64,000 nt of DNA from Phaeobacter inhibens DSM 16374 (GTDB lineage Bacteria; Pseudomonadota; Alphaproteobacteria; Rhodobacterales; Rhodobacteraceae). Made by a program: the position numbers and the translations under genes. The notes under the pieces are model-generated. The model ran no database searches. It was given only the letters and a program-made list of their open reading frames with translations, and had not been told where the DNA came from. Every line of letters begins with the position of its first letter. Position 1 is the first letter of the stretch. Below, in pieces: positions 38,847 to 48,046 of this stretch. Where the stretch lies: contig NZ_KI421498.1 in the NCBI RefSeq assembly GCF_000473105.1, positions 2,822,009 through 2,886,008 on the forward strand. The letters are read 5' to 3'.

Positions 38847-40175
38847 TCACGCCAACGCTCGCTCCACCGCAACACCAATCCGCAAAAGCGCCTCTTCGCA
38901 TTCAGGCTGGCCGAGGATCTGCAACCCACAGGATGGTACCCCTGTTGGCAGCGTCAGGGCGCAGAGGCCCATCAGGTTCCCAATCCGGGTATTTCGCAAC
39001 GCCATAAGGTTCGAATGGATGTAGTAGTCGTGATCGCTTTGGAGCCGTGCGACATTCGGCGGCAGAATGGGGGAGGTCGGGCAGAGGATCCCGTCAAAGC
39101 CTGCGGTGGCCAGATCCCAGTCCATTCTAAACTGTTCCAGCTTGGCCCAAGCTGCGACATAGTCCGGGCCGCTGAATCCCGCGCCGGAGCGGAAGCGTTC
39201 GAGGATCTCTGGGAACATCAGATCCGGGGCCGCCTCGATCACATCCTTCCACAGACCGTAAGCCTCAGATGTGAACAGGACCGCGCTCAGGGCCATGGCT
39301 TCTTCCAGAACGGGCACCTCAAGCGGGATGACCTCCGCCCCGGCTGCGCGCAATCGATCGAGGGCCTTGCTGTGGGCACTTACAACCTCAGGCGCGAGGT
39401 CCTGCTGGGCGACAGTCCACAGATCGGCAAATCGCTTCCCTGCCAGAGATGCCCCCCTCAGGTCGGGGCCATGGTTGCCTTCCAACACGCCGAGATAGAG
39501 CGCGGCATCCTCAACCGAGCGGGCCAGCGGGCCGACCGTATCAAATCTGAGGCAGAGCGGCACGACCCCTTCCAGACTGATCCGGCCGGAGGTGGTCTTT
39601 AGCCCCACAAGACCGTTCCATGCCGCCGGAATACGCACTGACCCCCCTGTATCAGAGCCGATTCCACAGGCCGCAAGCCCAAAGGCGACAGAGGTTGCCG
39701 CACCGGAAGATGACCCGCCAGGAGCGGCCGCGTCGTCGTGAATGCAGGGCGGTGTCGCCTTCACAGGGTTGAGGCCAAGCCCGGAGAACGCTAGCTCGCT
39801 CATATGCGTTTTGCCAAGGCAGACAGCGCCCATAGCGGTTGCCGACCGCAGCACCAGCGCATCGCGATCAGGTATGCGATTGGCCAGCAGATCAGACCCG
39901 GATTCGGTGGCTATGGTGGCGCTGTCGAACAGGTCTTTCCAGCTGATGGGAACACCGTCCAACAGCGACAATCGCTGCCCATCTGCCGCGCGCTGTCTGG
40001 CGGCTTCAGCTTCGGCGAGGGCGCGATCATGTGTTACAACGGTGTAGATCCGATCACGATGCGGATGGGCGTCAATCGCGTTGAGATAGGTTTTGGTCAG
40101 GGCAACCGGGCAGATATCGCCCGCGTCAATGCCACGGCCCAAATTCGCCGCGGTCTGTGTCAGCCACTCTTGCAT
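38847..40175 (-). CDS. amidase-signature family protein
   Basis: A 442-residue amidase with the Ser-cisSer-Lys triad: Lys80 in PISWKDLFD, cis-Ser155 or 156 in GGSSSGAA (154-160), and the nucleophile Ser179 in GSDTGGSVR. The family ranges from GatA to fatty-acid and aryl amidases; there is no gatB or gatC nearby, so it is unlikely to be GatA. ATG at 40175 follows GAGG by six bases. It is divergent from the UbiH-like gene with an 89-base gap. Confidence 0.88.
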   Translation of the reverse strand: MQEWLTQTAANLGRGIDAGDICPVALTKTYLNAIDAHPHRDRIYTVVTHDRALAEAEAARQRAADGQRLSLLDGVPISWKDLFDSATIATESGSDLLANRIPDRDALVLRSATAMGAVCLGKTHMSELAFSGLGLNPVKATPPCIHDDAAAPGGSSSGAATSVAFGLAACGIGSDTGGSVRIPAAWNGLVGLKTTSGRISLEGVVPLCLRFDTVGPLARSVEDAALYLGVLEGNHGPDLRGASLAGKRFADLWTVAQQDLAPEVVSAHSKALDRLRAAGAEVIPLEVPVLEEAMALSAVLFTSEAYGLWKDVIEAAPDLMFPEILERFRSGAGFSGPDYVAAWAKLEQFRMDWDLATAGFDGILCPTSPILPPNVARLQSDHDYYIHSNLMALRNTRIGNLMGLCALTLPTGVPSCGLQILGQPECEEALLRIGVAVERALA

Positions 40176-40264
40176 ATGCGCCTCTCCAAATTGCACGGGA
40201 TGGGGCGACGGTAGCGGCACCGCGCCCCATGGACAATCCCAATCGCAGGCGCATATTGCGGGGC

Positions 40265-41491
40265 ATGAAAAACACATCTGACATCCTGATTGTGGGCGGT
40301 GGCCTGAATGGTCCGGCTCTTGCGTTGGCGCTGGCACAGACTGGGCATAGCGTGACCCTGATCGATGCGCTTCCCCGAGATCTGCGCGACGATGACGCCT
40401 TTGATGGGCGTAGCTATGCGCTGGCGCTGGCCTCGCAGCGGCTGGTGGATCAGATCGGCGTCTGGTCGCAGGTCGCTGACAAAGCGCAGCCGATGCTGGA
40501 TATCAAAGTCACCGATGGCAGGGTTGGGCAGGGGCCGTCGCCATTCTTCATGCATTTCGACCACGCTGAGATCGAAGATGGACCGATGGGCTACATGATA
40601 GAAGATCGCTATCTACGCCGTGCCTTGCGCAGCGCCATGGAAGACAACGCCGCGATCACATTGGTGGATGAGCAGACGGTGGTCGCACAGCAGGTCGACA
40701 CCAGCGGCGTGACCGTGACGCTCGCGTCTGGCGACACATTGCGTGCTGGCATGATTGTTGGCGCGGATGGTCGGCGTAGCGGGACCGCCGCACGGGCGGG
40801 TATCAAACGGACAGGATGGGACTACGGGCAGACCGCCCTGGTCTGTGCGATTCAACATGAAAAGCCTCACCACGGGATCGCACATCAATTCTTCATGCCA
40901 CCTGGCCCTCTGGCCATCCTGCCGCTACCGGGTAACCGGTCTTCAATCGTCTGGAGCGAACGCAGCAGCACGGCCCAGTCCATTCAGGCGCTTGGGGAGG
41001 CGGATTACCTGACCGCCCTGCGTCCGCGGTTTGGTGATTTTCTGGGCGAGATCAGCCTGGCGGGGGATCGGTTTACCTATCCGCTGAACCTGACACTGGC
41101 GAATGCATTTGTGTCGGACCGTTTGGCGCTGGTTGGCGACGCGGCACATGGGGTTCATCCGATTGCAGGGCAGGGGCTCAATGCGGGTCTTCGCGATGTT
41201 GGCGCTCTGGCGGAGGTATTGACTGAGGCCAAACGCCGTGGTGAGGATATCGCCTCACCCTTGGTGCTGGCGCGGTACCAGCAGTGGCGTCGTTTTGATA
41301 CCGCCAGCCTCGCAGCAGCCACTGATATGTTCAACAGGCTGTTTTCCAGCGATAATCCGCTGCTTCGTCTTGGGCGAGACATCGGTATGGGCGTGGTTGG
41401 CGCGATCCCAGGTCTGCGGCAGAACTTCATCCGAGAGGCCGCGGGGCTGACCGGGGATTTGCCGCGTCTGCTGCAGGGGCGGGCGATCTAA
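40265..41491 (+). CDS. UbiH/UbiF/VisC-family FAD monooxygenase
   Basis: A 408-residue flavin-dependent hydroxylase of the kind used in ubiquinone ring hydroxylation. It has the N-terminal Rossmann ILIVGGGLNGPALALALA, the mid-chain DG motif GMIVGADGRRSG, and the FAD motif LALVGDAAHGVHPIAGQGLNAGLRD (only part quoted). The start at 40265 gives a canonical N-terminus. Which ring position it hydroxylates (UbiH, UbiF or UbiI) cannot be told. It ends at a strong bidirectional terminator. Confidence 0.88.
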   Translation: MKNTSDILIVGGGLNGPALALALAQTGHSVTLIDALPRDLRDDDAFDGRSYALALASQRLVDQIGVWSQVADKAQPMLDIKVTDGRVGQGPSPFFMHFDHAEIEDGPMGYMIEDRYLRRALRSAMEDNAAITLVDEQTVVAQQVDTSGVTVTLASGDTLRAGMIVGADGRRSGTAARAGIKRTGWDYGQTALVCAIQHEKPHHGIAHQFFMPPGPLAILPLPGNRSSIVWSERSSTAQSIQALGEADYLTALRPRFGDFLGEISLAGDRFTYPLNLTLANAFVSDRLALVGDAAHGVHPIAGQGLNAGLRDVGALAEVLTEAKRRGEDIASPLVLARYQQWRRFDTASLAAATDMFNRLFSSDNPLLRLGRDIGMGVVGAIPGLRQNFIREAAGLTGDLPRLLQGRAI

Positions 41492-41518
41492 CCCCCAGCA
41501 TATCATACGATCCTGCGG

Positions 41519-41551
41519 ACGGAGGCCGGGCAAACCATGCCCGGCCTCCGT
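41519..41551. terminator. strong bidirectional hairpin terminator
   Basis: A perfect 14-base-pair stem ACGGAGGCCGGGCA/TGCCCGGCCTCCGT with loop AACCA lies between the UbiH-like gene and convergent trm112-like gene. The T-rich GATTTTTC at 41562 follows on the plus strand. Confidence 0.85.
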
Positions 41552-41586
41552 CACATTGCGTGATTTTTCAATAAGGAGCGCTGGCG

Positions 41587-41793
41587 TTAGTCCAGTACGC
41601 GGGCTTCATCCTCCAGCATCACCGGGATGCCGTTGCGGATTGGGAAGGCCAGATTGGCTGCGCGCGAAATCAGTTCCTGTGCAGATGCGTCATACTCAAG
41701 AACCGTCTGGGTGCGGGGGCAGACCAATGCCTCCAGCATCCGGCGATCAAAGGAGACCGCCACGCCATCGGTGGAAGACGGTTCAGTGCTCAT
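41587..41793 (-). CDS. Trm112-family small protein
   Basis: A 68-residue Trm112/YcaR-type protein: [19 protein letters not shown], then [25 protein letters not shown]. Family members activate methyltransferases or act as small zinc folds. Only one Cys is left (LVCPRT, where zinc-binding forms have CPxC pairs), so it probably does not bind zinc. It overlaps the LON-domain gene start region by four bases, and the pair is common in Rhodobacterales. Confidence 0.85.
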   Translation of the reverse strand: MSTEPSSTDGVAVSFDRRMLEALVCPRTQTVLEYDASAQELISRAANLAFPIRNGIPVMLEDEARVLD

Positions 41794-42431
41794 TGCAGAA
41801 TCTCCTCATGCGAGCCGCCGCGCAGGGCAAACTCGATCAATGTGACCAGGGTTTCGCGCCTTGTGGCAAGGCAGGGCGCTTCGAGCAAGGCCTGTTTGTC
41901 CTCGGGATCGAAGTCGAGCATCATGGACAGGGAGTTGATCAACAGCTCGTCCTCAGCGTCCTTCAGTGCTTCCCAATCTGTCGATAGGCTGCGCGATTCA
42001 AAAAAGCGCTCGAGCAAGTCCAAAAATCCTGGCCGGTTGAAGCTTTTGTCGGCCTCCACCTTACCCAAATCGCGGGTGAAATCGCCCCAGTCGACTTCAC
42101 ACCGGCGATAAGGGGTGAACCCGTTGACCTCGGTCTTGATCCGGAAGCGCGATACCCCGGACAATGTGATCAGGTAACGCCCATCCTCGGTCTCTGAAAA
42201 CTGGGTCACGCGCCCCGCACAGCCTATGCTGTGAAGGGTGCTGTCTTCCGTTTTCGAGGGGAACGGCTGTACCATCCCGATCAACCGGTGCGATGTCTTG
42301 AACGTGTCTTCCAGCATTTGCAGGTAGCGCGGCTCAAATATGTGCAACGGCAAACGGGCACGGGGCAGCAACAGCGCCCCGGGCAGAGGAAACACCGGTA
42401 GGGTATCGGGCAGATCAACGGCCTGTATCAT
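41790..42431 (-). CDS. LON substrate-binding-domain protein
   Basis: A 213-residue stand-alone LON N-terminal domain, without ATPase or protease parts. The signatures are [30 protein letters not shown] and [29 protein letters not shown]. Such proteins occur beside Trm112 homologues; the role is unknown, perhaps substrate delivery. Overlap with the trm112-like start (ATGA) marks a coupled pair. It lies 27 bases after the thioredoxin-TPR gene on the same strand. Confidence 0.88.
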   Translation of the reverse strand: MIQAVDLPDTLPVFPLPGALLLPRARLPLHIFEPRYLQMLEDTFKTSHRLIGMVQPFPSKTEDSTLHSIGCAGRVTQFSETEDGRYLITLSGVSRFRIKTEVNGFTPYRRCEVDWGDFTRDLGKVEADKSFNRPGFLDLLERFFESRSLSTDWEALKDAEDELLINSLSMMLDFDPEDKQALLEAPCLATRRETLVTLIEFALRGGSHEEILQ

Positions 42432-42458
42432 GCTAGGGACTGTAGCGCTGACATCGGC

Positions 42459-43394
42459 CTAGGCAAATATGATTGAGCTGAGTTTGCGTCGACCATTCAG
42501 AACAATTGGATCATTTGGCTTCAGCGCATCAAAGATCGTGAACAACTGGGCCTTCGCGGCGCCGTCATTCCATTCCTGATCCTTGCGGAACAGCGTCAGA
42601 AGCTCATCCACAGCGGCCTCAGCCTCGCCCGCGGCATGCAAGGCCTGCGCCAGATCAAACCGCGCCTGATGGTCTTCGGGATAGGCCTCCACGGTTGCGC
42701 GCAGTTCGGCTACCGGACCGGCATTCTCGGCCTGCCGTGCCAAGGCGATTTGCGCATGTGCTGCCTCTATCTCTGCAGCGTCGGAAATCTCGGCCGGGGC
42801 GCCATTCAGCACGGCCTCTGCCTGATCCAAGTCGCCCTTGGCAACATGGGCACGGGCCAGACCGCCATAGGCAGCTGCGTTTTTGTCGTCTTCGCCGAGA
42901 ACAGCGGCGAAGGTCTGTGCGGCATCTGCCACATCGCCGTCGGTCAGCATCTGCTCTGCGGCTTCGATTGCATCGCCCAGACCGCCATCTGCACTGCCGC
43001 CGCCTGTTTCGATGGCACGCTTGATGAATGAATCGATTTCGGATGGGGCCACAGCGCCCTGGAACATATCAATTGGACGGCCCTGAACGAAGGCGACAAC
43101 CGTGGGGATGGATTGCAGCGGCAGACCCTGCTGCGACAGCGCCTGCACCAGACGCTGGTTCTGATCCACGTCGATTTTTGCCATTGTGACGGCGCCTTTG
43201 GCCTTGGTCACCGCAGCTTCCAATGCGGGGCCAAGGGTCTTGCACGGCCCGCACCAGGGCGCCCAGAAATCCACGATCACCGGCGCCTGCATCGACGCAT
43301 CGACGACGTCCTGCATGAATGTCGCCTCGGTCACGTCTTTGACCAGATCACCTGCGGGGGCCATATCTCCCGCGCCGCCAAGAATATCGATCAT
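42459..43394 (-). CDS. thioredoxin fused to TPR region (CnoX/YbbN-like)
   Basis: A 311-residue protein: a thioredoxin domain (residues about 15-125) with active site Cys48-Gly-Pro-Cys51 in WAPWCGPCK, then a TPR-like helical part (IEAAEQMLTDGDVADAAQTFAAVLGEDDKNAAAYGGLARAHVAKG onward; only short pieces quoted here). The order matches CnoX/YbbN chaperedoxins, which protect clients from chlorination or oxidation and pass them to GroEL. CGPC indicates that the redox site is kept. The ATG at 43394 follows GGAG. Confidence 0.88.
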   Translation of the reverse strand: MIDILGGAGDMAPAGDLVKDVTEATFMQDVVDASMQAPVIVDFWAPWCGPCKTLGPALEAAVTKAKGAVTMAKIDVDQNQRLVQALSQQGLPLQSIPTVVAFVQGRPIDMFQGAVAPSEIDSFIKRAIETGGGSADGGLGDAIEAAEQMLTDGDVADAAQTFAAVLGEDDKNAAAYGGLARAHVAKGDLDQAEAVLNGAPAEISDAAEIEAAHAQIALARQAENAGPVAELRATVEAYPEDHQARFDLAQALHAAGEAEAAVDELLTLFRKDQEWNDGAAKAQLFTIFDALKPNDPIVLNGRRKLSSIIFA

Positions 43395-43639
43395 GCGCTT
43401 GCTCTCCATTTCGAACTTGCCCCCTATATGAAAGCTGGCCGCCCAGAAACCAAGGGTCGATCTGTGCAAAGCTTGTCGCCTTTTCGCAATCATGGCCGTT
43501 TCACGGGGGCTGAAAGCCGAGCAATGAGGACGGCGGTATTATCCTATCGTGAAGGACAGTGTGTTTCTGCCGAAACCCTGTCGCGGATTCGACATTTTCC
43601 CTTGTGGCAGAGTATCATGAAGCGATAGGAACAGCATTC

Positions 43640-43966
43640 ATGCTTAGAACGCGCGCGAAATATAATCTGGGGCAGGTCGTCCGTCATCGCAAACACCCTT
43701 TTCGCGGTGTCGTGTTCGATGTCGATCCTGAGTTTGCCAATACCGAAGAATGGTATGAGGCGATCCCCGAGGACAGCCGTCCGGTGAAGGATCAGCCTTA
43801 TTACCATCTGCTGGCAGAGAACGATCAGACATATTACGTGGCTTATGTGTCTGAACAGAACCTGATTGCGGATTATTCCGGCGAGCCGGTGGGCCACCCT
43901 GATATCCCCGAGATGTTCGGCAGTTTTGACGACGGCAGCTACGCGTTGCACTATCAGCTGAACTAG
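43640..43966 (+). CDS. hspQ: heat-shock protein HspQ
   Basis: A 108-residue HspQ (YccV) homologue: MLRTRAKYNLGQVVRHRKHP, FRGVVFDVDPEFANTEEWYE, and DQPYYHLLAENDQTYYVAYVSEQNL. In E. coli it binds hemimethylated DNA weakly and specifies substrates for Lon. AGGA lies ten bases before the ATG at 43640. The gene stands alone, divergent from the thioredoxin-TPR gene, with a 245-base gap in which I see no gene. Confidence 0.93.
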   Translation: MLRTRAKYNLGQVVRHRKHPFRGVVFDVDPEFANTEEWYEAIPEDSRPVKDQPYYHLLAENDQTYYVAYVSEQNLIADYSGEPVGHPDIPEMFGSFDDGSYALHYQLN

Positions 43967-44059
43967 GGTCGGCAGCCGTTGGCTGATTGGATCTCCGCAA
44001 CAGCACGTGCATGCTGCGAAGACCACTACCATTTCTGATGATCGACTGCCGAGGGCGGG

Positions 44060-45634
44060 TCAATACCCTAGGGCGCAACCATCCTTGCGTGCATCACTGG
44101 CGCCTTCCAGAATACCCGAACTGTGGATCTGGACCGCCTGAGCGCCGCCAATGGCAGTCTCCGGGATCGTGACGTTATGGCCCATATCGGCGAGCTCTTG
44201 ACGCACCGCATCGCTATAGCCTCGCTCGACTTTCAGCTGGCCACCATCAGCAAAGGCACGGGGCATATCGATTGCCGCTTGTGGATCCATCCGGAAATCC
44301 GTCAGGTTAGAAACAAAGCGCGCGTGCCCATTGGGCTGATACGCCCCGCCCATCACGCCGAAGGGCATGGTAACGTCGCCCTCTTTGCGCAGCATTCCGG
44401 GAATAATGGTGTGCATCGGGCGTTTGCCTCCCGCCAACATGTTGGGATGGCCCTGCTCCAAGGTGAAACCGGCGCCCCGGTTCTGTAGAAGGATGCCGAA
44501 TTTATCAGAGGCAATTCCCGACCCGAAGCCGTGGAAGATCGAATAGATCAGTGAGACGGCCATGCGATCCTTGTCGACCACGGTGATATAGATCGTGTCC
44601 TTGTGCACCGCCTCGCTCACTGGCGCGGCGGCCGCCATTGCCCGTTTCGGATTGATCAATTCTGCTAGCCGGGCTGCCGTATCCGGGGCCAGCATATGAT
44701 CCAACCGGTTGGTATGATCGGCATCGGCGATAAACCGGTTGCGGGCATCATAGGCCAGCTTCGCGGCTTCCGCCTCGATGTGAATCCGCTCAGCACCAAC
44801 AGGATTCATCCCCGCCATGTCAAAATGTTTGAGAATATTCAGCATCAAAATGGCAGTGGCGCCCTGGCCGTTTGGCGGATGTTCGACCAGATCGATATCT
44901 TGGTAACTTCCGGAAACGGGAAGGGTGAGGTCGGCTTGAGTCTTGGCAAAGTCCTCCGCGCTGTGAACGCCGCCGAGCGTCTGTAATGTGGTTATCAGGT
45001 CTTCAGCAATTTCGCCGGTGTAGAAGGCATCGCGGCCGTCCTTGGCGATCCGACGCAGCACTTCGGCTTGCCCTGGTGCGCGAAACATCTGGCCGATTTT
45101 CGGTGGCGTACCATTAAAGAGGTAGTGATCACGCGCACGGCCTTGCAGGGTCTCGGCATCGCTCTGCCAGTCAAAGGCGACACGTGGGGCAACCGGAACA
45201 CCGGCCTCGGCATAGTGGATGGCGGGTGCGAGGAGCGTATCCAGCCCTAGCCGCCCTTCCGTATCGGAGAGCTTGCAGAAGGCATCAACTGCACCGGGGA
45301 TGGTAACCGCATGTGCGCTGGTCAGGGGGACCGTCGCCAGCCCGTTTGCCCGAAGCCCTGCCGCATCTGCGGCTGCCGCCGCGCGCCCAGAACCGTTCAT
45401 CGCCTGAACCGCTGCACCGGGGCGTGAGTAGAGGACAAAGCAATCGCCGCCGATTCCGGTCATCTGTGGTTCGCATATCCCAAGCAAGACGGCGCCCGCA
45501 ATTGCGGCATCCATGGCGTTGCCGCCCCGCTTCAGGATGTCAATCGCCACGCCCGCTGCCAGCGGATGAGATGTGGCGCAGAGACCATTTTCAGCGAATA
45601 CGGCTGATCGCCCCGGGAAATGAAAATCGCGCAT
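44060..45634 (-). CDS. ggt: gamma-glutamyltransferase
   Basis: A 524-residue Ntn-hydrolase that self-cleaves before the nucleophile Thr347 (HKDTIYITVVDKD). Binding loops include CATSHPLAAGVAIDILKRGGNA, PPNGQGATAI and GVMGGAYQPNGHA. The usual Thr-Thr-His after the cleavage point is Thr-Ile-Tyr here. No signal peptide is visible, so the enzyme is likely cytosolic, unlike the periplasmic E. coli enzyme. The start at 45634 has AGGAGG upstream. Confidence 0.9.
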   Translation of the reverse strand: MRDFHFPGRSAVFAENGLCATSHPLAAGVAIDILKRGGNAMDAAIAGAVLLGICEPQMTGIGGDCFVLYSRPGAAVQAMNGSGRAAAAADAAGLRANGLATVPLTSAHAVTIPGAVDAFCKLSDTEGRLGLDTLLAPAIHYAEAGVPVAPRVAFDWQSDAETLQGRARDHYLFNGTPPKIGQMFRAPGQAEVLRRIAKDGRDAFYTGEIAEDLITTLQTLGGVHSAEDFAKTQADLTLPVSGSYQDIDLVEHPPNGQGATAILMLNILKHFDMAGMNPVGAERIHIEAEAAKLAYDARNRFIADADHTNRLDHMLAPDTAARLAELINPKRAMAAAAPVSEAVHKDTIYITVVDKDRMAVSLIYSIFHGFGSGIASDKFGILLQNRGAGFTLEQGHPNMLAGGKRPMHTIIPGMLRKEGDVTMPFGVMGGAYQPNGHARFVSNLTDFRMDPQAAIDMPRAFADGGQLKVERGYSDAVRQELADMGHNVTIPETAIGGAQAVQIHSSGILEGASDARKDGCALGY

Positions 45635-45858
45635 GGTGCCTCCTGTTATTGTAAGGCAGATTAGATCGCGCGGAGGCAAAGGCAACGACAAAGCGTCTGC
45701 CAAAGTCGGTGGGACGGTCGGGACATCACGAGGGCGTCTCGCAAGCTAGCAGTCTTCGCAAAATCCTGTATCTGTGAGCCGCGAGTATTTAATCACGCGA
45801 ATGTCCAGTCGCTTGTCGTCTGCCCGTTTGGCCGACACGTTTTGTCCGCATGGGCTGC

Positions 45859-46305
45859 TCAGGCGCTGTTGGCGTTGCGCATCTGGATTTCGAAGCAGAG
45901 CGAGAGATTGTTGCCAGTGTCGTCGCGCTTGTATTGCACGTCGGAGGTAAGCTCCCGGATGAGCAACCAGCCGAAGCCCCCCTCGGGCAATTGATCTGCA
46001 TCAACTGTCAGATCATGTGGTGTGCCCATAGGCAGTTCGCCATTCTCAAACGGGGCACCACCGTCGCCAATGGAAATCCACAGTTGGTCAGGGTGCAAGT
46101 TGCAGCGAATACGCACGTCACCGATATCCATACCGGCGTAGGCATGTTCGACGACATTGTTCACCGCCTCGGTGAGAGCGATCTGAACCTCGTCCACGCG
46201 GGGATCCGGAATCCCCATGGTGCGCAGCCGCGCGACGACGTCCTGTACGCCAGATCTGGCATCCAGTTCCGTAGCCGTGAAAGTGCAGGAAAAGGTTTCT
46301 ACCAT
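45859..46305 (-). CDS. RsbW-type anti-sigma/histidine-kinase-like ATPase
   Basis: A 148-residue GHKL ATPase domain protein. The N-box is VDEVQIALTEAVNNVVEHAYAG (in part), the G1 region is SIGDGGAPF, and the G2 box is PEGGFGWLLIREL. It resembles anti-sigma regulatory factors such as RsbW/SpoIIAB. The neighbouring STAS gene (36-base gap) is the matching anti-sigma antagonist. ATG at 46305 is preferred to a TTG at 46344. No sigma factor or PP2C phosphatase is adjacent. Confidence 0.87.
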   Translation of the reverse strand: MVETFSCTFTATELDARSGVQDVVARLRTMGIPDPRVDEVQIALTEAVNNVVEHAYAGMDIGDVRIRCNLHPDQLWISIGDGGAPFENGELPMGTPHDLTVDADQLPEGGFGWLLIRELTSDVQYKRDDTGNNLSLCFEIQMRNANSA

Positions 46306-46340
46306 GGTCTTTTCGCTCCGCGTTACAAACACGCGTGGGG

Positions 46341-46685
46341 TCAAGAATCGATACGGGTTGCAGTCGTTGCATCGCCCAGCGACGCATATAAATCAAAAAC
46401 AGTATCCATTCGCGTCAGTCGAAACACTTTGTCGACCATCGGCGTCAACCCGGCGAGGTCCAGTTTTCGTCCTTGGCCGAGTTGCTTCATGGCAGCTACA
46501 ATAGCGCCAAGACCGCTGGAATCGATGAATTTCACCTCTGACAGGTCAAGAATGACACGATCAGGGCCATTTTCGGTGGTCGCGCGCATATCTTCTTTGA
46601 ATTGGATAGCCATGGCTGCATCAATGCGCTCGGCATTGACGGTCACGATCTGGGTGCCATCGGCTGTTGTGCTGGTCAGGCTCAT
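46341..46685 (-). CDS. STAS-domain anti-sigma factor antagonist
   Basis: A 114-residue STAS protein with LDLSEVKFIDSSGLGAIVAAM; Ser56/Ser57 in FIDSSGLG is the expected phosphorylation site used by the neighbouring RsbW-like kinase. In partner-switching systems the unphosphorylated antagonist frees a sigma factor from the kinase. It is upstream of the kinase gene and coupled by a short gap. It is divergent from the thiolase gene. Confidence 0.9.
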   Translation of the reverse strand: MSLTSTTADGTQIVTVNAERIDAAMAIQFKEDMRATTENGPDRVILDLSEVKFIDSSGLGAIVAAMKQLGQGRKLDLAGLTPMVDKVFRLTRMDTVFDLYASLGDATTATRIDS

Positions 46686-46778
46686 GAGTGTCCCCGCGTC
46701 AATATGTGTTGACGATCAGCCTAGACGCCAATCCTTACGATTTTGTATGCACTATTTCGACATTAGGAGGAATATTAG

Positions 46779-47951
46779 ATGAAAACTGTTGTGATCGCAG
46801 GCGCGGCCCGCACCCCGATGGGCGGATTTCAGGGCATGTACGACGGCGTCGCAGCCGCCGAGCTGGGCGGCTCTGCAATTCGCGCGGCGCTTGTGGGGGC
46901 AGGGGCCACCACTGTCGATGAAGTTCTGATGGGCTGTGTGCTGCCCGCGGGTCAGGGGCAGGCGCCAGCGCGGCAGGCAGGGTTCGCAGCTGGCCTGGGC
47001 GAAGAGGTGCCGGCAACCACGCTGAACAAGATGTGCGGCTCGGGCATGAAGGCGGCGATGATGGCCTATGATCAGATCGCGTTGGGTCAGGCGGAGACTA
47101 TGATTGCGGGTGGGATGGAGAGCATGACAGATGCACCATATCTGCTGCCAAAGATGCGCAATGGGGCACGGCTCGGTCACGGGCAGGTGGTCGATCATAT
47201 GTTTTTGGACGGGCTTGAGGATGCTTATGACAAAGGTCGCCTGATGGGCACCTTTGCCGAGGACTGTGCGGAGACCTATCAGTTCACGCGGGAAGCACAG
47301 GATGAATACGCGCTGACATCGCTGTCAAATGCGCTGGCAGCGCAGGAAAGCGGTGCCTTTGATGCCGAGATCGCGCCCGTCACCGTCAAAACCCGTAAGG
47401 GCGAGACAGTCACTAACGCGGATGAGCAGCCCAAATCAGCACGCCCTGACAAGATTCCGACACTGAAACCGGCCTTCCGTAAGGATGGTACCGTCACCGC
47501 AGCCAATGCCTCGTCGATCTCGGATGGCGCCGCCGCATTGGTGCTGGCCTCTGAAGATGCCGCAGAAGCCCAGGGTCTGACTGTACGCGCCCGCATCATG
47601 GGTCATGCCAGTCACGCCCAGGCGCCGGGGTTATTCACAACGGCTCCGGTTCCGGCAGCCAAAAAGCTGATGGCGCAGCTCGGCTGGACGGTCAGCGATG
47701 TGGACCTTTGGGAGGTGAACGAAGCCTTTGCCGTCGTGCCAATGGCCTTCATGCATGAAATGGGGTTGCCGCGTGACAAAGTGAACGTCAACGGCGGCGC
47801 CTGTGCTTTGGGTCATCCGATCGGAGCCTCCGGCGCGCGTATCATCGTGACATTGCTGAACGCATTGGAAAAACGCGGCCTGAAGCGCGGCATCGCAGCC
47901 ATTTGCATTGGTGGCGGTGAGGGCACGGCCATCGCGATTGAGCGCATGTGA
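46779..47951 (+). CDS. acetyl-CoA C-acyltransferase (thiolase)
   Basis: A 390-residue thiolase II-type enzyme. The acyl-accepting Cys86 is in NKMCGSGMKA, the His and second Cys lie in VNEAFAVVPMAF and GGACALGHPIGASG, and IAAICIGGGEGTAIAIE closes the active site. It condenses or cleaves acetoacetyl-CoA or a 3-ketoacyl-CoA. AGGAGG lies eight bases before the ATG. The other steps of a PHB or beta-oxidation pathway are not next to it. Confidence 0.92.
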   Translation: MKTVVIAGAARTPMGGFQGMYDGVAAAELGGSAIRAALVGAGATTVDEVLMGCVLPAGQGQAPARQAGFAAGLGEEVPATTLNKMCGSGMKAAMMAYDQIALGQAETMIAGGMESMTDAPYLLPKMRNGARLGHGQVVDHMFLDGLEDAYDKGRLMGTFAEDCAETYQFTREAQDEYALTSLSNALAAQESGAFDAEIAPVTVKTRKGETVTNADEQPKSARPDKIPTLKPAFRKDGTVTAANASSISDGAAALVLASEDAAEAQGLTVRARIMGHASHAQAPGLFTTAPVPAAKKLMAQLGWTVSDVDLWEVNEAFAVVPMAFMHEMGLPRDKVNVNGGACALGHPIGASGARIIVTLLNALEKRGLKRGIAAICIGGGEGTAIAIERM

Positions 47952-47953
47952 TT

Positions 47954-48022
47954 GTCACCTTTCAAAAAATACTCTCGGGGGTGAATTGACCGACAGGTCA
48001 AGAGGGGGCAGACAGCCCCCTC
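47954..48022 (-). repeat. two-hairpin palindromic repeat, copy A
   Basis: Read on the minus strand it has three parts: hairpin GAGGGGGC/GCCCCCTC, hairpin TTGACC/GGTCAA, then a core beginning TCACCCCCGAGAGTATTT and ending GAAAGGTGAC. The core aligns at 25 of 29 positions (two-base gap) with copy B, which lies in the opposite orientation on the other side of the GAF gene. The hairpin stems differ in sequence but keep their pairing. Confidence 0.75.
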
Positions 48023-48046
48023 AACGACGTTGAAGGAGGGCTGCCC

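Noticed and set aside
45779-45800. Possible third repeat copy containing GAGTATTT
   Set aside because: Only the GAGTATTT core is shared; no adjacent hairpins and no GAAAG.TGAC end.
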